60,000 nucleotides of DNA, from positions 13,411,501 through 13,471,500 of the forward strand of contig OU612070.1 of the NCBI GenBank assembly GCA_914767715.1. The letters are read 5' to 3'. The notes beneath the pieces are model-generated. The model was given only the letters and a program-made list of their open reading frames with translations, was not told where the DNA came from and did not search any database. Below, piece after piece: positions 10,479 through 23,532 of the stretch (the stretch's first letter is position 1; each line of letters begins with the position of its first letter). The translations under genes and the position numbers were made by a program. Source of the stretch: Membranipora membranacea. Lineage: Eukaryota; Bryozoa; Gymnolaemata; Cheilostomatida; Membraniporidae.

Positions 10479-13158
10479 ATGCTTTTTTTTCGGCCAGATC
10501 AAAAAATAGATTTGCTTCTAACTAACCTCATAAGGAGGAGCAACTCCTGCTCATCTCGAATCTGCAGACCGTTTGGCTCTGCGGCTTTTCGTTCTCCGTC
10601 AGCGGCCGTTTTAATTAGGGCCACTTTTGCTATAAAAAAACATGCCAAACGGCAGCATCGAAAAATTAAATCTCTGTTGGATTCTTATCAAACTCCGACC
10701 AGTTCAAGCTCTTATTGCCCTCATTTAACACGCCGAATATTGGAATCCTCGGATTAACAGGGGGGTCACAACGCTGACTTGAAAATCCAAAAATTATATC
10801 AAGGGACGGTATCATGCTTTTTTTTCGGCCAGATCAAAAAATAGATTTGCTTCTAACTAACCTCATAAGGAGGAGCAACTCCTGCTCATCCCGAATTTGC
10901 AGACCGTTTGGCTCTGCGGCTTTTCGTTCTCCGTCAGCGTCCGTTTTAATTAGGGCCACTTTTGCTATAAAAAAACATGCCAAACGGCAGCATCGAAAAA
11001 TTAAATCTCTGTTGGATTCTTATCAAACTCCGACCAGTTCAAGCTCTTATTGCCCTCATTCAACACGCCAAATATTGGAATCATCGGATTAACAGGGGGG
11101 TCACAACGCTGACTTGAAAATCCAAAAATTATACCAAGGGAGGGTATCATGCATTTTTTTCGGCCAGATCAAAAAATAGATTTGCTTCTAACTAACCTCA
11201 TGAGGAGGAGCAACTCCTGCTCATCCCGAATCTGCAGACCGTTTGGCTCTGCGGCTTTTCGTTCTCCGTCAGCGTCCGTTTTAATTAGGGCCACTTTTGC
11301 TATAAAAAAACATGCCAAACGGCAGCATCGAAAAATTAAATCTCTGTTGGATTCTTATCAAACTCCGACCAGTTCAAGCTCTTATTGCCCTCATTCAACA
11401 CGCCGAATATTGGAATCCTCGGATTAACAGGGGGGTCACAACGCTGACTTGAAAATCCAAAAATTATACCAAGGGAGGGTATCATGCTTTTTTTTCGGCC
11501 AGATCAAAAAATAGATTTGCTTCTAACTAACCTCATAAGGAGGAGCAACTCCTGCTCATCTCGAATCTGCAGACCGTTTGGGTCTGCGGCTTTTCGTTCT
11601 CCGTCAGCGTCCGTTTTAATTAGGGCCACTTTTGCTATAAAAAAACATGCCAAACGGCAGCATCGAAAAATTAAATCTCTGTTGGATTCTTATCAAACTC
11701 CGACCAGTTCAAGGTCTTATTGCCCTCATTCAACACGCCGAATATTGGAATCCTCGGATTAACAGGGGGGTCACAACGCTGACTTGAAAATCCAAAAATT
11801 ATACCAAGGGAGGGTATCATGCATTTTTTTCGGCCAGATCAAAAAATAGATTTGCTTCTAACTAACCTCATAAGGAGGAGCAACTCCTGCTCATCCCGAA
11901 TCTGCAGACCGTTTGGCTGTGCGGCTTTTCGTTCTCCGTCAGCGTCCGTTTTAATTAGGGCCACTTTTGCTATAAAAAAACATGCCAAACGGCAGCATCG
12001 AAAAATTAAATCTCTGTTGGATTCTTATCAAACTCCGACCAGTTCAAGCTCTCATTGCCCTCATTCAACACGCCGAATATTGGAATCCTCGGATTAACAG
12101 GGGGGTCACAACGCTGACTTGAAAATCCAAAAATTATACCAAGGGAGGGTATCATGCTTTTTTTTCGGCCAGATCAAAAAATGGATTTGCTTCTAACTAA
12201 CCTCATAAGGAGGAGCAACTCCTGCTCATCTCGAATCTGCAGACCGTTTGGCTCTACGGCTTTTCGTTCTCCGTCAGCGTCCGTTTTAATTAGGGCCATG
12301 TTTGCTATAAAAAAACATGCCAAACGGCAGCATCGAAAAATTAAATCTCTGTTGGATTCTTATCAAACTCCGACCAGTTCAAGCTCTTATTGCCCTCATT
12401 CAACACGCCGAATATTGGAATCCTCGGATTAACAGGGGGGTCACAACGCTGACTTGAAAATCCAAAAATTATACCAAGGGAGGGTATCATGCTTTTTTTT
12501 CGGCCAGATCAAAAAATAGATTAGCTTCTAACTAACCTCATAAGGAGGAGCAACTCCTGCTCATCTCGAATCTGCAGACCGTTTGGGTCTGCGGCTTTTC
12601 GTTCTCCGTCAGCGTCCGTTTTAATTAGGGCCACTTTTGCTATAAAAAAACATGCCAAACGGCAGCATCGAAAAATTAAATCTCTGTTGGATTCTTATCA
12701 AACTCCGACCAGTTCAAGGTCTTATTGCCCTCATTCAACACGCCGAATATTGGAATCCTCGGATTAACAGGGGGGTCACAACGCTGACTTGAAAATCCAA
12801 AAATTATATCAAGGGACGGTATCATGCTTTTTTTTCGGCCAGATCAAAAAATAGATTTGCTTCTAACTAACCTCATAAGGAGGAGCAACTCCTGCTCATC
12901 CCGAATTTGCAGACCGTTTGGCTGTGCGGCTTTTCGTTCTCCGTCAGCGTCCGTTTTAATTAGGGCCACTTTTGCTATAAAAAAACATGCCAAACGGCAG
13001 CATCGAAAAATTAAATCTCTGTTGGATTCTTATCAAACTCCGACCAGTTCAAGCTCTTATTGCCCTCATTCAACACGCCAAATATTGGAATCATCGGATT
13101 AACAGGGGGGTCACAACGCTGACTTGAAAATCCAAAAATTATACCAAGGGAGGGTATC
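10479..13158 (+). repeat. Four-unit cassette, copy 2, with three extra units
   Basis: Unit 10479 (127T>G, 248C>T, 321C>T) leads into 'gggacggtatc' and the cassette 10814, 11149, 11484, 11819. Then come 12154 (30A>G, 103G>A, 'gccatgttt'), 12489 (35T>A, 99C>G, like 6124) and 12824. The last is a hybrid: it has the cassette-unit-1 markers 84C>T, 257G>A and 270C>A but also 101C>G, normally a cassette-unit-4 marker. The related stretch at 34923-36585 lacks the three units 12154-13158. Confidence 0.87.
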
Positions 13159-15165
13159 ATGCTTTTTTTTCGGCCAGATCAAAAAATAGATTTGCTTCTA
13201 ACTAACCTCATAAGGAGGAGCAACTCCTGCTCATCCCGAATCTGCAGACCGTTTGGCTCTGCGGCTTTTTGTTCTCCGTCAGCGTCCGCTTTAATTAGGG
13301 CCACTTTTGCTATAAAAAAACATGCCAAACGGCAGCATCGAAAAATTAAATCTCTGTTGGATTCTTATCAAACTCCGACCAGTTCAAGCTCTTATTGCCC
13401 TCATTCAACACGCCGAATATTGGAATCCTCGGATTAACAGGGGGGTTACAACGCTGACTTGAAAATCCAAAAATTATACCAAGGGAGGGTATCATGCTTT
13501 TTTTTCGGCCAGATCAAAAAATAGATTTGCTTCTAACTAACCTCATAAGGAGGACCAACTCCTGCTCATCCCGAATCTGCAGACCGTTTGGCTCTGCGGC
13601 TTTTCGTTCTCCGTCAGCGTCCGTTTTAATTAGGGCCACTTTTGCTATAAAAAAACATGCCAAACGGCAGCATCGTAAAATTAAAACTCTGTTGGATTCT
13701 TATCAAACTCCGACCAGTTCAAGCTCTTATTGCCCTCATTCAACACGCCGAATATTGGAATCCTCGGATTAACAGGGGGGTCACAACGCTGACTTGAAAA
13801 TCCAAAAATTATACCAAGGGAGGGTATCATGCTTTTTTTCGGCCAGATCAAAAAATAGATTTGCTTCTAACTAACCTCATAAGGAGGAGCAACTCCTGCT
13901 CATCTCGAATCTGCAGACCGTTTGGCTCTACGGCTTTTCGTTCTCCGTCAGCGTCCGTTTTAATTAGGGCCACTTTTGCTATAAAAAAACATGCCAAACG
14001 GCAGCATCGAAAAATTAAATCTCTGTTGGATTCTTATCAAACTCCGACCAGTTCAAGCTCTTATTGCCCTCATTCAACACGCCGAATATTGGAATCCTCG
14101 GATTAACAGGGGGGTCACAACGCTGACTTGAAAATCCAAAAATTATACCAAGGGAGGGTATCATGCATTATTTTCGGCCAGATCAAAAAATAGATTTGCT
14201 TCTAACTAACCTCATAAGGAGGAGCAACTCCTGCTCATCCCGAATCTGCAGACCGTTTGGCTCTGTGGCTTTTCGTTCTCCGTCAGCGTCCGTTTTGATT
14301 AGGGCCACTTTTGCTATAAAAAAACATGCCAAACGCAGCATCGAAAAATTAAATCTCTGTTGGATTCTTATCAAACTCCGACCAGTTCAAGCTCTTATTG
14401 CCCTCATTCAACACGCCGAACATTGGAATCCTCGGATTAACAGGGGGGTCACAACGCTGACTTGAAAATCCAAAAATTATACCAAGGGAGGGTATCATGC
14501 TTTTTTTTCGGCCAGATCAAAAAATAGATTTGCTTCTAACTAACCTCATAAGGAGGAGCAACTCCTGCTCATCCCGAATCTGCAGACCGTTTGGCTCTGC
14601 GGCTTTTCGTTCTCCGTCTGCGTCCGCTTTAATTAGGGCCACTTTTGCTATAAAAAAACATGCCAAACGGCAGCATCGAAAAATTAAATCTCTGTTGGAT
14701 TCTTATCAAACTCCGACCAGTTCAAGCTCTTATTGCCCTCATTCAACACGCCGAATATTGGAATCCTCGGATTAACAGGGGGGTCACAACGCTGACTTGA
14801 AAATCCAAAAATTATATCAAGGGAGGGTATCATGCTTTTTTTTCGGCCAGATCAAAAAATAGATTTGCTTCTAACTAACCTCATAAGGAGGAGCAACTCC
14901 TGCTCATCCCGAATCTGCAGACCGTTTGGCTCTGCGGCTTTTCGTTCTCCGTCAGCGTCCGTTTTAATTAGGGCCACTTTTGCTATAAAAAACATGCCAA
15001 ACGGCAGCATCGAAAAATTAAATCTCTGTTGGATTCTTATCAAACTCCGACCAGTTCAAGCTCTTATTGCCCTCATTCAACACGCCGAATATTGGAATCC
15101 TCGGATTAACAGGGGGGTCACAACGCTGACTTGAAAATCCAAAAATTATACCAAGGGAGGGTATC
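13159..15165 (+). repeat. Leading hexamer T1-T6, first occurrence
   Basis: Units at 13159 (T1), 13494 (T2), 13829 (T3), 14163 (T4), 14497 (T5) and 14832 (T6 position; A7 tract shortened to A6). The order restarts with T1 at 15166, 2007 bp later, so this is a partial tandem duplication of the start of the 18-type repeat. An equivalent hexamer precedes copy III at 36586. Confidence 0.88.
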
Positions 15166-18100
15166 ATGCTTTTTTTTCGGCCAGATCAAAAAATAGATTT
15201 GCTTCTAACTAACCTCATAAGGAGGAGCAACTCCTGCTCATCCCGAATCTGCAGACCGTTTGGCTCTGCGGCTTTTTGTTCTCCGTCAGCGTCCGCTTTA
15301 ATTAGGGCCACTTTTGCTATAAAAAAACATGCCAAACGGCAGCATCGAAAAATTAAATCTCTGTTGGATTCTTATCAAACTCCGACCAGTTCAAGCTCTT
15401 ATTACCCTCATTCAACACGCCGAATATTGGAATCCTCGGATTAACAGGGGGGTTACAACGCTGACTTGAAAATCCAAAAATTATACCAAGGGAGGGTATC
15501 ATGCTTTTTTTTCGGCCAGATCAAAAAATAGATTTGCTTCTAACTAACCTCATAAGGAGGACCAACTCCTGCTCATCCCGAATCTGCATACCGTTTGGCT
15601 CTGCGGCTTTTCGTTCTCCGTCAGCGTCCGTTTTAATTAGGGCCACTTTTGCTATAAAAAAACATGCCAAACGGCAGCATCGAAAAATTAAATCTCTGTT
15701 GGATTCTTATCAAACTCCGACCAGTTCAAGCTCTTATTGCCCTCATTCGACACGCCGAATATTGGAATCCTCGGATTAACAGGGGGGTCACAACGCTGAC
15801 TTGAAAATCCAAAAATTATACCAAGGGAGGGTATCATGCATTTTTTTCGGCCAGATCAAAAAATAGATTTGCTTCTAACTAACCTCATAAGGAGGAGCAA
15901 CTCCTGCTCATCCCGAATCTGCAGACCGTTTGGCTCTGTGGCTTTTCGTTCTCCGTCAGCGTCCGTTTTGATTAGGGCCACTTTTGCTATAAAAAAACAT
16001 GCCAAACGCAGCATCGAAAAATTAAATCTCTGTTGGATTCTTATCAAACTCCGACCAGTTCAAGCTCTTATTGCCCTCATTCAACACGCCGAACATTGGA
16101 ATCCTCGGATTAACAGGGGGGTCACAACGCTGACTTGAAAATCCAAAAATTATACCAAGGGAGGGTATCATGCTTTTTTTTCGGCCAGATCAAAAAATAG
16201 ATTTGCTTCTAACTAACCTCATAAGGAGGAGCAACTCCTGCTCATCCCGAATCTGCAGACCGTTTGGCTCTGCGGCTTTTCGTTCTCCGTCTGCGTCCGC
16301 TTTAATTAGGGCCACTTTTGCTATAAAAAAACATGCCAAACGGCAGCATCGAAAAATTAAATCTCTGTTGGATTCTTATCAAACTCCGACCAGTTCAAGC
16401 TCTTATTGCCCTCATTCAACACGCCGAATATTGGAATCCTCGGATTAACAGGGGGGTCACAACGCTGACTTGAAAATCCAAAAATTATATCAAGGGAGGG
16501 TATCATGCTTTTTTTTCGGCCAGATCAAAAAATAGATTTGCTTCTAACTAACCTCATAAGGAGGAGCAACTCCTGCTCATCCCGAATCTGCAGACCGTTT
16601 GGCTCTGCGGCTTTTCGTTCTCCGTCAGCGTCCGTTTTAATTAGGGCCACTTTTGCTATAAAAAAACATGCCAAACGGCAGCATCGAAAAATTAAATCTC
16701 TGTTGGAATCTTATCAAACTCCGACCAGTTCAAGCTCTTATTGCCCTCATTCAACACGCCGAATATTGGAATCCTCGGATTAACAGGGGGGTCACAACGC
16801 TGACTTGAAAATCCAAAAATTATACCAAGGGAGGGTATCATGCTTTTTTTTCGGCCAGATCAAAAAATAGATTTGCTTCTAACTAACCTCATAAGGGGGA
16901 GCAACTCCTGCTCAACTCGAATCTGCAGACCGTTTGGCTCTGCGGCTTTTCGTTCTCCGTCAGCGGCCGTTTTAATTAGGGCCACTTTTGCTATAAAAAA
17001 AATGCCAAACGGCAGCATCGAAAAATTAAATCTCTGTTGGATTCTTATCAAACTCCGACCAGTTCAAGCTCTTATTGCCCTCATTCAACACGCCGAATAT
17101 TGGAATCCTCGGATTAACAGGGGGGTCACAACGCTGACTTGAAAATCCAAAAATTATATCAAGGGAGGGTATCATGCTTTTTTTTCGGCCAGATCAAAAA
17201 ATAGATTTGCTTCTAACTAACCTCATAAGGAGGAGCAACTCCTGCTCATCCCGAATCTGCAGACCGTTTGGCTCTGCGGCTTTTCGTTCTCCGTCAGCGT
17301 CCGTTTTAATCAGGGCCACTTTTGCTATGAAAAAACATACAAACGGCAGCATCGAAAAATTAATTCTCTGTTGGATCCTTATCAAACTCCGACCAGTTCA
17401 AGCTCTTATTGCCCTCATTCAACACGCCGAATATTGGAATCCTCGGATTAACAGGGGGGTCACAACGCTGACTTGAAAATCCAAAAATTATACCAAGGGA
17501 GGGTATCATGCTTTTTTTTCGGCCAGATCAAAAAATAGATTTGCTTCTAACTAACCTCATAAGGAGGAGCAACTCCTGCTCATCCCGAATCTGCAGACCG
17601 TTTGGCTCTGCGGCTTTTCGTTCTCCGTCAGCGTCCGTTTTAATTAGGGCCACTTTTGCTATAAAAAAACATGCCAAACGGCAGCATCGAAAAATTAAAT
17701 CTCTGTTGGATTCTTATCAAACTCCGACCAGTTCATGCTCTTATTGCCCTCATTCAACACGCCGAATATTGGAATCCTCGGATTAACAGGGGGGTCACAA
17801 CGCTGACTTGAAAATCCAAAAATTATATCAAGGGAGGGTATCATGCTTTTTTTTCGGCCAGATCAAAAAATAGATTTGCTTCTAACTAACCTCATAAGGA
17901 GGAGCAACTCCTGCTCATCTCGAATCTGCAGACCGTTTGGCTCTGCGGCTTTTCGTTCTCCGTCAGCGTCCGTTTTAATTAGGGCCACTTTTGCTATAAA
18001 AAAACATGCCAAACGGCAGCATCGAAAAATTAAATCTCTGTTGGATTTTTATCAAACTCCGACCAGTTCAAGCTCTTATTGCCCTCATTCAACACGCCGA

Positions 18101-20856
18101 ATATTGGAATCCTCGGATTAACAGGGGGGTCACAACGCTGACTTGAAAATCCAAAAATTATACCAAGGGAGGGTATCATGCTTTTTTTTCGGCCAGATCA
18201 AAAAATAGATTTGCTTCTAACTAACCTCATAAGGAGGAGCAACTCCTGCTCATCTCGAATCTGCAGACCGTTTGGCTCTGCGGCTTTTCGTTCTCTGTCA
18301 GCGTCCGTTTTAATTAGGGCCACTTTTGCTATAAAAAAACATGCCAAACGGCAGCATCGAAAAATTAAATCTCTGTTGGATTCTTATCAAACTCCGACCA
18401 GTTCAAGCTCTTATTGCCCTCATTCAACACGCCGAACATTTGAATCCTCGGATTAACAGGGGGGTCACAACGCTGACTTGAAAATCCAAAAATTATACCA
18501 AGGGAGGGTATCATGCTTTTTTTTCGGCCAGATCAAAAAATAGATTTGCTTCTAACTAACCTCATAAGGAGGAGCAACTCCTGCTCATCTCGAATCTGCA
18601 GACCGTTTGGCTCTGCGGCTTTTCGTTGTCCGTCAGCGTCCGTTTTAATTAGGGCCACTTTTGCTATAAAAAAACATGCCAAACGGCAGCATCGAAAAAT
18701 TAAATCTCTGTTGGATTCTTATCAAACTCCGACCAGTTCAAGCTCTTATTGCCCTCATTCAACACGCCGAATATTGGAATCCTCGGATTAACAGGGGGGT
18801 CACAACGCTGACTTGAAGATCCAAAAATTATACCAAGGGAGGGTATCAGGCTTTTTTTTCGGCCAGATCAAAAAATAGATTTGCTTCTAACTAACCTCAT
18901 AAGGAGGACCAACTCCTGCTCATCTCGAATCTGCAGACCGTTTGGCTCTGCGGCTATTCGTTCTCCGTCAGCGGCCGTTTTAATTAGGGCCACTTTTGCT
19001 ATAAAAAAACATGCCAAACGGCAGCATCGAAAAATTAAATCTCTGTTGGATTCTTATCAAACTCCGACCAGTTCAAGCTCTTATTGCCCTCATTCAACAC
19101 GCCGAATATTGGAATCCTCGGATTAACAGGGGGGTCACAACGCTGACTTGAAAATCCAAAAATTATATCAAGGGAGGGTATCGTGCTTTTTTTTCGGCAA
19201 GATCAAAAAATAGATTTGCTTCTAACTAACCTCGTAAGGAGGAGCAACTCCTGCTCATCCCGAATCTGCAGACCGTTTGGCTCTGCGGCTTTTCGTTCTC
19301 CGTCAGCGTTCGTTTTAATTAGGGCCACTTTTGCTATAAAAAAACATGCCAAACGGCAGCATCGAAAAATTAAATCTCTGTTGGATTCTTATCAAACTCC
19401 GACCAGTTCAAGCTCTTATTGCCCTCATTCAACACGCCGAATATTGGAATCCTCGGATTAACAGGGGGGTCACAACGCTGACTTGAAAATCCAAAAATTA
19501 TATCAAGGGAGGGTATCATGCTTTTTTTTCGGCCAGATCAAAAAATAGATTTGCTTCTAACTAACCTCATAAGGAGGAGCAACTCCTGCTCATCTCGAAT
19601 CTGCAGACCGTTTTGCTCTGCGGCTTTTCGTTCTCTGTCAGCGTCCGTTTTAATTAGGGCCACTTTTGCTAGAAGAAAACATGCCAAACGGCAGCATCGA
19701 AAGATTAAATCTCTGTTGGATTCTTATCAAACTCCGACCAGTTCAAGCTCTTATTGCCCTCATTCAACACGCCGAACATTTGAATCCTCGGATTAACAGG
19801 GGGGTCACAACGCTGACTTGAAAATCCAAAAATTATACCAAGGGAGGGTATCATGCTTTTTTTTCGGCCAGATCAAAAAATAGATTTGCTTCTAACTAAC
19901 CTCATAAGGAGGAGCAACTCCTGCTCATCTCGAATCTGCAGACCGTTTGGCTCTGCGGCTTTTCGTTCTCTGTCAGCGTCCGTTTTAATTAGGGCCACTT
20001 TTGCTATAAAAAAACATGCCAAACGGCAGCATCGAAAAATTAAATCTCTGTTGGATTCTTATCAAACTCCGACCAGTTCAAGCTCTTATTGCCCTCATTC
20101 AACACGCCGAATATTGGAATCCTCGGATTAACAGGGGGGTCACAACGCTGACTTGAAAGTCCAAAAATTATACCAAGGGAGGGTATCATGCTTTTTTTTC
20201 GGCCAGATCAAAAAATAGATTTGCTTCTAACTAACCTCATAAGGAGGAGCAACTCCTGTTCATCCCGAATCTGCAGACCGTTTGGCTCTGCGGCTTTTCG
20301 TTCTCCGTCAGCGTCTGTTTAATTAGGGCCACTTTTGCTATAAAAAAACATGCCAAACGGCAGAATCGAAAAATTAAATCTCTGTTGGATTCTTATCAAA
20401 CTCCGACCAGTTCAAGCTCTTATTGCCCTCATTCAACACGCCGAATATTGGAATCCTCGGATTAACAGGGGGGTCACAACGCTGACTTGAAAATCCAAAA
20501 ATTATACCAAGGGAGGGTATCATGTGTTTTTTTCGGCCAGATCAAAAAATAGATTTGCTTCTAACTAACCTCATAAGGAGGAGCAACTCCTGCTCATCCC
20601 GAATCTGCAGACCGTTTGGCTCTGCGGCTTTTCGTTCTCCGTCAGCGTCCGTTTTAATTAGGGCCACTTTTGCTATAAAAAAACATTCCAAACGGCAGCA
20701 TCGAAAAATTAAATCTCTGTTGGATTCTTATCAAACTCCGACCAGTTCAAGCTCTTATTGCCCTCATTCAACACGCCGAATATTGGAATCCTCGGATTAA
20801 CAGGGAGGTCACAACGCTGACTTGAAAATCCAAAAATTATACCAAGGGAGGGTATC
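15166..20856 (+). repeat. 18-type HOR, copy I (17 units; T3 missing)
   Basis: Units at 15166 T1, 15501 T2-like (62G>C but without 183A>T/193T>A; CTGCAT), 15836 T4, 16170 T5, 16505 T6, 16840 T7, 17174 T8, 17508 T9, 17843 T10, 18178 T11, 18513 T12, 18848 T13, 19183 T14, 19518 T15, 19853 T16, 20188 T17 (one T lost, 334 bp) and 20522 T18. From 17174 to 20188 each unit aligns with copy III at a constant displacement of 23760 bp. T3 is absent, and the T2-like unit joins directly to T4. This fits an unequal crossover that removed one monomer. Confidence 0.9.
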
Positions 20857-23532
20857 ATGCTTTTTTTTCGGCCAGATCAAAAAATAGATTTGCTTCTAAC
20901 TAACCTCATAAGGAGGAGCAACTCCTGCTCATCCCGAATCTGCAGACCGTTTGGCTCTGCGGCTTTTTGTTCTCCGTCAGCGTCCGCTTTAATTAGGGCC
21001 ACTTTTGCTATAAAAAAACATGCCAAACGGCAGCATCGAAAAATTAAATCTCTGTTGGATTCTTATCAAACTCCGACCAGTTCAAGCTCTTATTACCCTC
21101 ATTCAACACGCCGAATATTGGAATCCTCGGATTAACAGGGGGGTTACAACGCTGACTTGAAAATCCAAAAATTATACCAAGGGAGGGTATCATGCTTTTT
21201 TTTCGGCCAGATCAAAAAATAGATTTGCTTCTAACTAACCTCATAAGGAGGACCAACTCCTGCTCATCCCGAATCTGCAGACCGTTTGGCTCTGCGGCTT
21301 TTCGTTCTCCGTCAGCGTCCGTTTTAATTAGGGCCACTTTTGCTATAAAAAAACATGCCAAACGGCAGCATCGTAAAATTAAAACTCTGTTGGATTCTTA
21401 TCAAACTCCGACCAGTTCAAGCTCTTATTGCCCTCATTCAACACGCCGAATATTGGAATCCTCGGATTAACAGGGGGTTCACAACGCTGACTTGAAAATC
21501 CAAAAATTATACCAAGGGAGGGTATCATGCTTTTTTTCGGCCAGATCAAAAAATAGATTTGCTTCTAACTAACCTCATAAGGAGGAGCAACTCCTGCTCA
21601 TCTCGAATCTGCAGACCGTTTGGCTCTACGGCTTTTCGTTCTCCGTCAGCGTCCGTTTTAATTAGGGCCACTTTTGCTATAAAAAAACATGCCAAACGGC
21701 AGCATCGAAAAATTAAATCTCTGTTGGATTCTTATCAAACTCCGACCAGTTCAAGCTCTTATTGCCCTCATTCAACACGCCGAATATTGGAATCCTCGGA
21801 TTAACAGGGGGGTCACAACACTGACTTGAAAATCCAAAAATTATACCAAGGGAGGGTATCATGCATTTTTTTCGGCCAGATCAAAAAATAGATTTGCTTC
21901 TAACTAACCTCATAAGGAGGAGCAACTCCTGCTCATCCCGAATCTGCAGACCGTTTGGCTCTGTGGCTTTTCGTTCTCCGTCAGCGTCCGTTTTGATTAG
22001 GGCCACTTTTGCTATAAAAAAACATGCCAAACGCAGCATCGAAAAATTAAATCTCTGTTGGATTCTTATCAAACTCCGACCAGTTCAAGCTCTTATTGCC
22101 CTCATTCAACACGCCGAACATTGGAATCCTCGGATTAACAGGGGGGTCACAACGCTGACTTGAAAATCCAAAAATTATACCAAGGGAGGGTATCATGCTT
22201 TTTTTTCGGCCAGATCAAAAAATAGATTTGCTTCTAACTAACCTCATAAGGAGGAGCAACTCCTGCTCATCCCGAATCTGCAGACCGTTTGGCTCTGCGG
22301 CTTTTCGTTCTCCGTCTGCGTCCGCTTTAATTAGGGCCACTTTTGCTATAAAAAAACATGCCAAACGGCAGCATCGAAAAATTAAATCTCTGTTGGATTC
22401 TTATCAAACTCCGACCAGTTCAAGCTCTTATTGCCCTCATTCAACACGCCGAATATTGGAATCCTCGGATTAACAGGGGGGTCACAACGCTGACTTGAAA
22501 ATCCAAAAATTATATCAAGGGAGGGTATCATGCTTTTTTTTCGGCCAGATCAAAAAATAGATTTGCTTCTAACTAACCTCATAAGGAGGAGCAACTCCTG
22601 CTCATCCCGAATCTGCAGACCGTTTGGCTCTGCGGCTTTTCGTTCTCCGTCAGCGTCCGTTTTAATTAGGGCCACTTTTGCTATAAAAAAACATGCCAAA
22701 CGGCAGCATCGAAAAATTAAATCTCTGTTGGATTCTTATCAAACTCCGACCAGTTCAAGCTCTTATTGCCCTCATTCAACACGCCGAATATTGGAATCCT
22801 CGGATTAACAGGGGGGTCACAACGCTGACTTGAAAATCCAAAAATTATACCAAGGGAGGGTATCATGCTTTTTTTTCGGCCAGATCAAAAAATAGATTTG
22901 CTTCTAACTAACCTCATAAGGGGGAGCAACTCCTGCTCATCTCGAATCTGCAGACCGTTTGGCTCTGCGGCTTTTCGTTCTCCGTCAGCGGCCGTTTTAA
23001 TTAGGGCCACTTTTGCTATAAAAAAAATGCCAAACGGCAGCATCGAAAAATTAAATCTCTGTTGGATTCTTATCAAACTCCGACCAGTTCAAGCTCTTAT
23101 TGCCCTCATTCAACACGCCGAATATTGGAATCCTCGGATTAACAGGGGGGTCACAACGCTGACTTGAAAATCCAAAAATTATATCAAGGGAGGGTATCAT
23201 GCTTTTTTTTCGGCCAGATCAAAAAATAGATTTGCTTCTAACTAACCTCATAAGGAGGAGCAACTCCTGCTCATCCCGAATCTGCAGACCGTTTGGCTCT
23301 GCGGCTTTTCGTTCTCCGTCAGCGTCCGTTTTAATCAGGGCCACTTTTGCTATGAAAAAACATACAAACGGCAGCATCGAAAAATTAATTCTCTGTTGGA
23401 TCCTTATCAAACTCCGACCAGTTCAAGCTCTTATTGCCCTCATTCAACACGCCGAATATTGGAATCCTCGGATTAACAGGGGGGTCACAACGCTGACTTG
23501 AAAATCCAAAAATTATACCAAGGGAGGGTATC
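20857..23532 (+). repeat. 18-type HOR, copy II, first part T1-T8
   Basis: Units at 20857 T1, 21192 T2, 21527 T3, 21861 T4, 22195 T5, 22530 T6, 22865 T7 and 23199 T8. They match copy III units 38592-40934 at a displacement of 17734-17735 bp. The T7 unit here and in copy I has lost the C of 'aaacatgcc', an indel not seen in copy III (40599), so copies I and II are closer relatives for this stretch. T9 is missing after T8. Confidence 0.9.
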
